Positions 60,940 to 64,000 of a stretch of DNA of 64,000 nucleotides are shown piece by piece. Source of the DNA: Rosellinia necatrix (taxonomy: Eukaryota; Ascomycota; Sordariomycetes; Xylariales; Xylariaceae); assembly GCA_021209875.1 (NCBI GenBank), contig JAGYVD010000007.1:3162001-3226000 (forward strand), in the 5' to 3' direction. Below the pieces are notes generated by a model, which saw nothing but the letters and a program-made list of their open reading frames with translations, searched no databases and was not told the origin of the DNA. Both the position numbers and the translations under genes were made by a program. Position 1 is the stretch's first letter, and every line of letters begins with the position of its first letter.

Positions 60940-62028
60940 CTAGTTTCCGAGACGGTAGCTCACGAGCGTCTCGACGCGGTGGTTGCTGGTGCTGAAGCCG
61001 CGCAGCTGCACGCGCTCGCCGTTGACGATCTCCTTGGCGTCGCTGTCGCCCCACTCGACGGGGACCTCGCTGTCGGCGTCGGCGTACACGAGGACGTTGA
61101 AGGTGCAGTCGCCGGCGAGCTGGGGGAGGAAGGTGACGGAGGCGGTGATCTGGCGGAAGAGGGCGGCGATCTCGGCCTGGATCTCGGCCTCGGTCTTGGA
61201 CGGGTCGGCGGAGGCGGGCGCGGTGGCGCTGGCGGTGGCGCTGGCGGTGGCGGCAGTACTATTATTACCGCTGTTCTCTTGGTCGGCGGCCGCCGTCGAC
61301 GATTTGGAGGAGGAGGAGGAGGAGGAGGATTTCTTGGATTTCGCCGAGGCCAGGATCTGCACGTCGAACTGCCACCGCTCGATGTGCTCGCCCGTGTCCT
61401 TGTCGGTGATGACGATCACCAGCTTGCTGATCTTGCCGTGCTGCATCCACCGGTCGAGCTGCGACATGATCTTCTTGATGTACGCCTTGACCTGGTCGTC
61501 GGCGGAGACGAGCATGTTGAGGCCATATTTCTTGACACTAGAGGGCAGGCAGGCATGGAGAGGTTCAGATTAGCTTTCTGGCTTTAATAGGGGAGTGGTG
61601 GTGGTGGCGGTGGTGGTGGGCATTTGCGCGGGGGTTAAGGGTCCTATCTCGTACGCTGTGAAGTCTTCGGCTGGGTATACACCTCGTTGGAACCTGTGAG
61701 TTCTCGCTGTTAGTCCTACTTTGGTCTCGATGGCCCGGGGGTTTTTTTTTGTTCATGCGTGGTTTGGTTGGCTGTCGTTTGTTTCAAACGGCGCGTCCGG
61801 GCTTACAGGATGGTATGGATCGAGTATTGGAACTACGTGGTCGCGGTCATGTTAGCGGCAAGCCCGTCCTCTGCGCATATATGCCTGCCCATGCCTGCCT
61901 GTCTCCTAGCACGCCTCTGACAGATACCGGGATCGGCAACATACGAACTCGGCGACCAGCTTCGCGCTTCCCTTGAGGGATAGCTTGTGGACCTTGGCCT
62001 TTTCCTTTTCTGTTGTGCTTGGAGGCAT
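60940..62028 (-). CDS. MAD2: MAD2, spindle assembly checkpoint protein (HORMA domain)
   Basis: Four exons, 62028-61945, 61832-61807, 61693-61655 and 61537-60940, give 248 residues with all phases consistent. Two internal exons are tiny (26 and 39 nt). The start is MPPSTTEKEKAKVHKLSLKGSAKLVAEF, continued by FQYSIHTILFQRGVYPAEDFTAVKKYGLNMLV, the classic HORMA N-terminus; the C-terminal safety-belt region reads LRGFSTSNHRVETLVSYRLGN. Mad2 binds Mad1 and Cdc20 at unattached kinetochores and delays anaphase. The protein is about 40 residues longer than yeast or human Mad2 (about 200) because of a Ser/Ala/Thr-rich insert (KSSSSSSSSK to ATASATAPASA) near residues 125-170, in a loop of the HORMA core. 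Confidence 0.95.
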
Positions 62029-63158
62029 TTTGGGTCGGGGCCGCGATTGGTCGGCCGGGGGCGATCAGATAGGGGGATTGGGTATGTTCTCGTCGGGAGA
62101 TGTTCTCGTTGGGAGAGCCGTGGTTAGGCACAGGATAGGAATTGGATGAGTAGGCAGGGATTTGTTTACTTGGAGCTATCACTTTGGCGGGGTGATAGTA
62201 CCTAATAACCGGGTTCTTATCATTGGACCCCGCGACCCACCTTGGCCGAATAGCGGATACAATGTTATGTATGTAATACAGACATTGTTCATATACCGTG
62301 TATTTATGTAAATCAGTCCCATAAGTTATTTATCCCCTTTGTAACAGCACCTACCCCAAAGCGCCTTTCGTCAAGGGAATCCATCACTACCGCTGCCTAC
62401 CTACCTGGGTACCTTAATAACCATCTACCTGTATTGGCAGGTACCGAATGAATTGATATTGTGATGTACGTCTCTATTGCAATCTACATTTGTTTAGGTA
62501 TATAACCCCAAAGTCTCCTTTCGCATTCATATCTGCATACGTTTTTATCATCTCTGAGGATCCAGAGAAGACAGACAGTGAACACTAGAGAGTCGATGGC
62601 AAGGGCGTGTCCGAGAATTCCAATGCCCTCGTGATTCAAGATGAGAATACAGCAAACACCGAGGATGTGGCATTGCCGGGCGGTAGCATCATGGCGTAGA
62701 TATACCGGCTGCGGCTAGCTGGAAATACAAGAGCAAGGGCTCAATACGTTGGCAAATTGAACCCTGACTCTCCTGCCTCGGTAGGTAGGTAGGCCATTCG
62801 ACTCCTCTTAAGGTACTCACGGACCTATGTCCCGGCGTTTAACGAAGAAAGCGTGGCTCTCGTCGCCGGAAGGAGGACGGGAAGGATGAAGCTGAAACCA
62901 TGTGCACATACTAAATGTCCTAGGAAGGTTCGTCATCCTATTCATATCTCATGGGAGAATAGGAGGGGACCCATCTTGCGACTCCTAGCTTGCCTTAGCT
63001 GTCTATATCCACACTACGTACAAAATACAGCAACATCCTTCATCCTTCATCGCGAACAACCACAGAGGCCCAGGCATTACGGTGTCATTCCGGGACGTAT
63101 TGTATCTACCGACCCACATCCGTACTTGACAATAAACGTAGCAATAATAGTTATTCCC
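62029..63158. other. Intergenic region upstream of the BTB-like gene
   Basis: Contains CTACCTACCTGGGTACC (62396-62412), GGCAGGTACC (about 62436-62445) and GGTAGGTAGGTAGGCC (62780-62795) words. An open frame extends upstream of the BTB-like ATG to 62853, but without coding character. Nothing else is seen. Confidence 0.45.
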
Positions 63159-64000
63159 ATGGCAGACGAACCCCGGTCTAGTAGGCCGGAAACCAGAGAT
63201 GGATCCTGGTCTCGTTCCTGGCCTACCACCTGGCCTACCAGACCAAAAAGTACAAGCGAACCCTCCCAGCAAAAGAGAAACAAGACCCCGGAACGAATAC
63301 CAGTCACCATGAACACATACCCAAGTTTTTACGAGGGCGCCGATATTTCCGTCGTGATGCGCGCCCGAGAATCGCCTTTCGCCCCCTGGCGTCCTCCCGC
63401 CCCCAATTTGGGCTACAACATTCCAATGGGACACCTCGCGGTAGAGGTCTGCAGTTACATATCCCAACCGCAACCCGAGCTGCAAGAAGATCCATCCAAG
63501 GTACGGCGGTTCTCCCTTTGCCTGTCCAAACTAGTCAAGGCTTCCTCGTATTTCAATCAATAGTCCCAGTTGCATACGGCTAGCCCCGGCTACTTTGAGT
63601 TCGAGGTTGTCGACTTTGAGGCTTTTGCTCTCCTAATGGACATAATCCACGGGGCACCGGCCATCATCCCTGGCAAAATCCGCCTGGAGATGTTGGCTAA
63701 GATTGCCAGTATCGCTCACCATCTGGGTTGTCAAGAGGCGCTGGGGGATTACCCGAATGCTTGGGTCGCCGCGGCCTGGGCAGCGTTCCCCCCGCCCACA
63801 GCTGTCGACCGGAGCGTCGTTCTATGGATATTCATCCTCACAGTTTTCCAGGACCCTGAGAAGCTTAGATCTACCACGCGCATGGCGATAATGCACTGGA
63901 CAAATTGGTTCAACCCGCTTGGGCTCGATATCCCAAAACAAGTTCTCGGTAAGAAAAACTACTGCCCCAGTTTCCCTCTCCCTTACTCGAGACACTGATT
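63159..64000 (+). pseudogene. BTB/POZ-like fungal protein, in-frame stop, cut by the window end
   Basis: The frame from the ATG at 63159 carries a short Arg/Ser/Thr-rich leader and then the start of a BTB-like fold (FYEGADISVV, FSLCLSKLVKASSYFNQ). A TAG at 63561-63563 interrupts it; the same frame continues at once with FEVVDFEAFALLMDIIHGAP, the next BTB elements, and a helical C-terminal part (IASIAHHLGCQEALGDY, RSVVLWIFILTVFQDPEKL). At 63949 a GTAAG donor follows in frame, so the gene continues outside the window. Many such BTB proteins of unknown function occur in fungal genomes. Either one nonsense change (CAG to TAG would do) has killed the gene, or the base is wrong, or an unseen intron removes the codon; no convincing GT-AG pair does so. 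Confidence 0.6.

Overview
The window is nuclear DNA of a filamentous ascomycete (Pezizomycotina, most likely a sordariomycete). The evidence is short introns of about 50-150 nt with GTAAGT/GTATGT-like donors and CTGAC/CTAAC branch sites, one gene per promoter with no operons, typical fungal families (YAT permease, GMC oxidoreductase, DBP3, RFT1, UBP14, MAD2), and intergenic DNA sprinkled with CCTACCTA / AGGTACCT words. Genus and species cannot be told from the sequence.

Layout: (a) 1.3-12.1 kb: an unrecognised coiled-coil protein, an amino-acid permease, MCM2 and a UBR-box protein. (b) 12.5-21.9 kb: a carbohydrate cluster of five genes: an LtnD-type beta-hydroxyacid dehydrogenase, a class II aldolase, a dihydroxyacetone/erythrulose-type kinase, an RpiB isomerase and a divergent triosephosphate-isomerase-like protein. 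(c) 22.7-28.3 kb: one very long MIT-domain gene. (d) 31.7-41.8 kb: a secreted GDSL esterase, a carotenoid oxygenase, the decayed remains of a homogentisate-dioxygenase gene and a sugar transporter. (e) 41.8-47.0 kb: a gene-poor stretch. (f) 47.0-64.0 kb: a secreted GMC oxidoreductase, then RFT1, DBP3, ISU1, UBP14 and MAD2, and at the right edge a BTB-like gene cut off by the window end.

The most interesting region is the cluster. Kinase, TIM-like and RpiB-like proteins together match the last three steps known from erythritol catabolism (Yarrowia EYK1/EYI1/EYI2; Brucella EryH/EryI; Mycobacterium LerK/LerI/DerI): L-erythrulose to L-erythrulose-1-P to D-erythrulose-4-P to D-erythrose-4-P. Here they sit with an LtnD-like dehydrogenase and an aldolase, two activities that I recall being fused in one plant protein. 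No polyol dehydrogenase, transcription factor or dedicated transporter was recognised in the cluster. Both divergent promoters of the cluster carry short tandem repeats with a 10-bp period.

A second theme is damage to reading frames. MCM2, the TIM-like gene and the GMC gene each need removal of exactly one base to restore a conserved protein; in MCM2 and GMC the extra base lies in a homopolymer. This looks more like residual sequencing error than biology, at least for the essential MCM2. The homogentisate-dioxygenase copy has many frameshifts and an apparent internal deletion and is probably a real pseudogene. The BTB-like gene has one in-frame TAG.

Exon boundaries below were inferred by eye from splice signals, reading phase and expected protein conservation; no alignment or transcript data were available.
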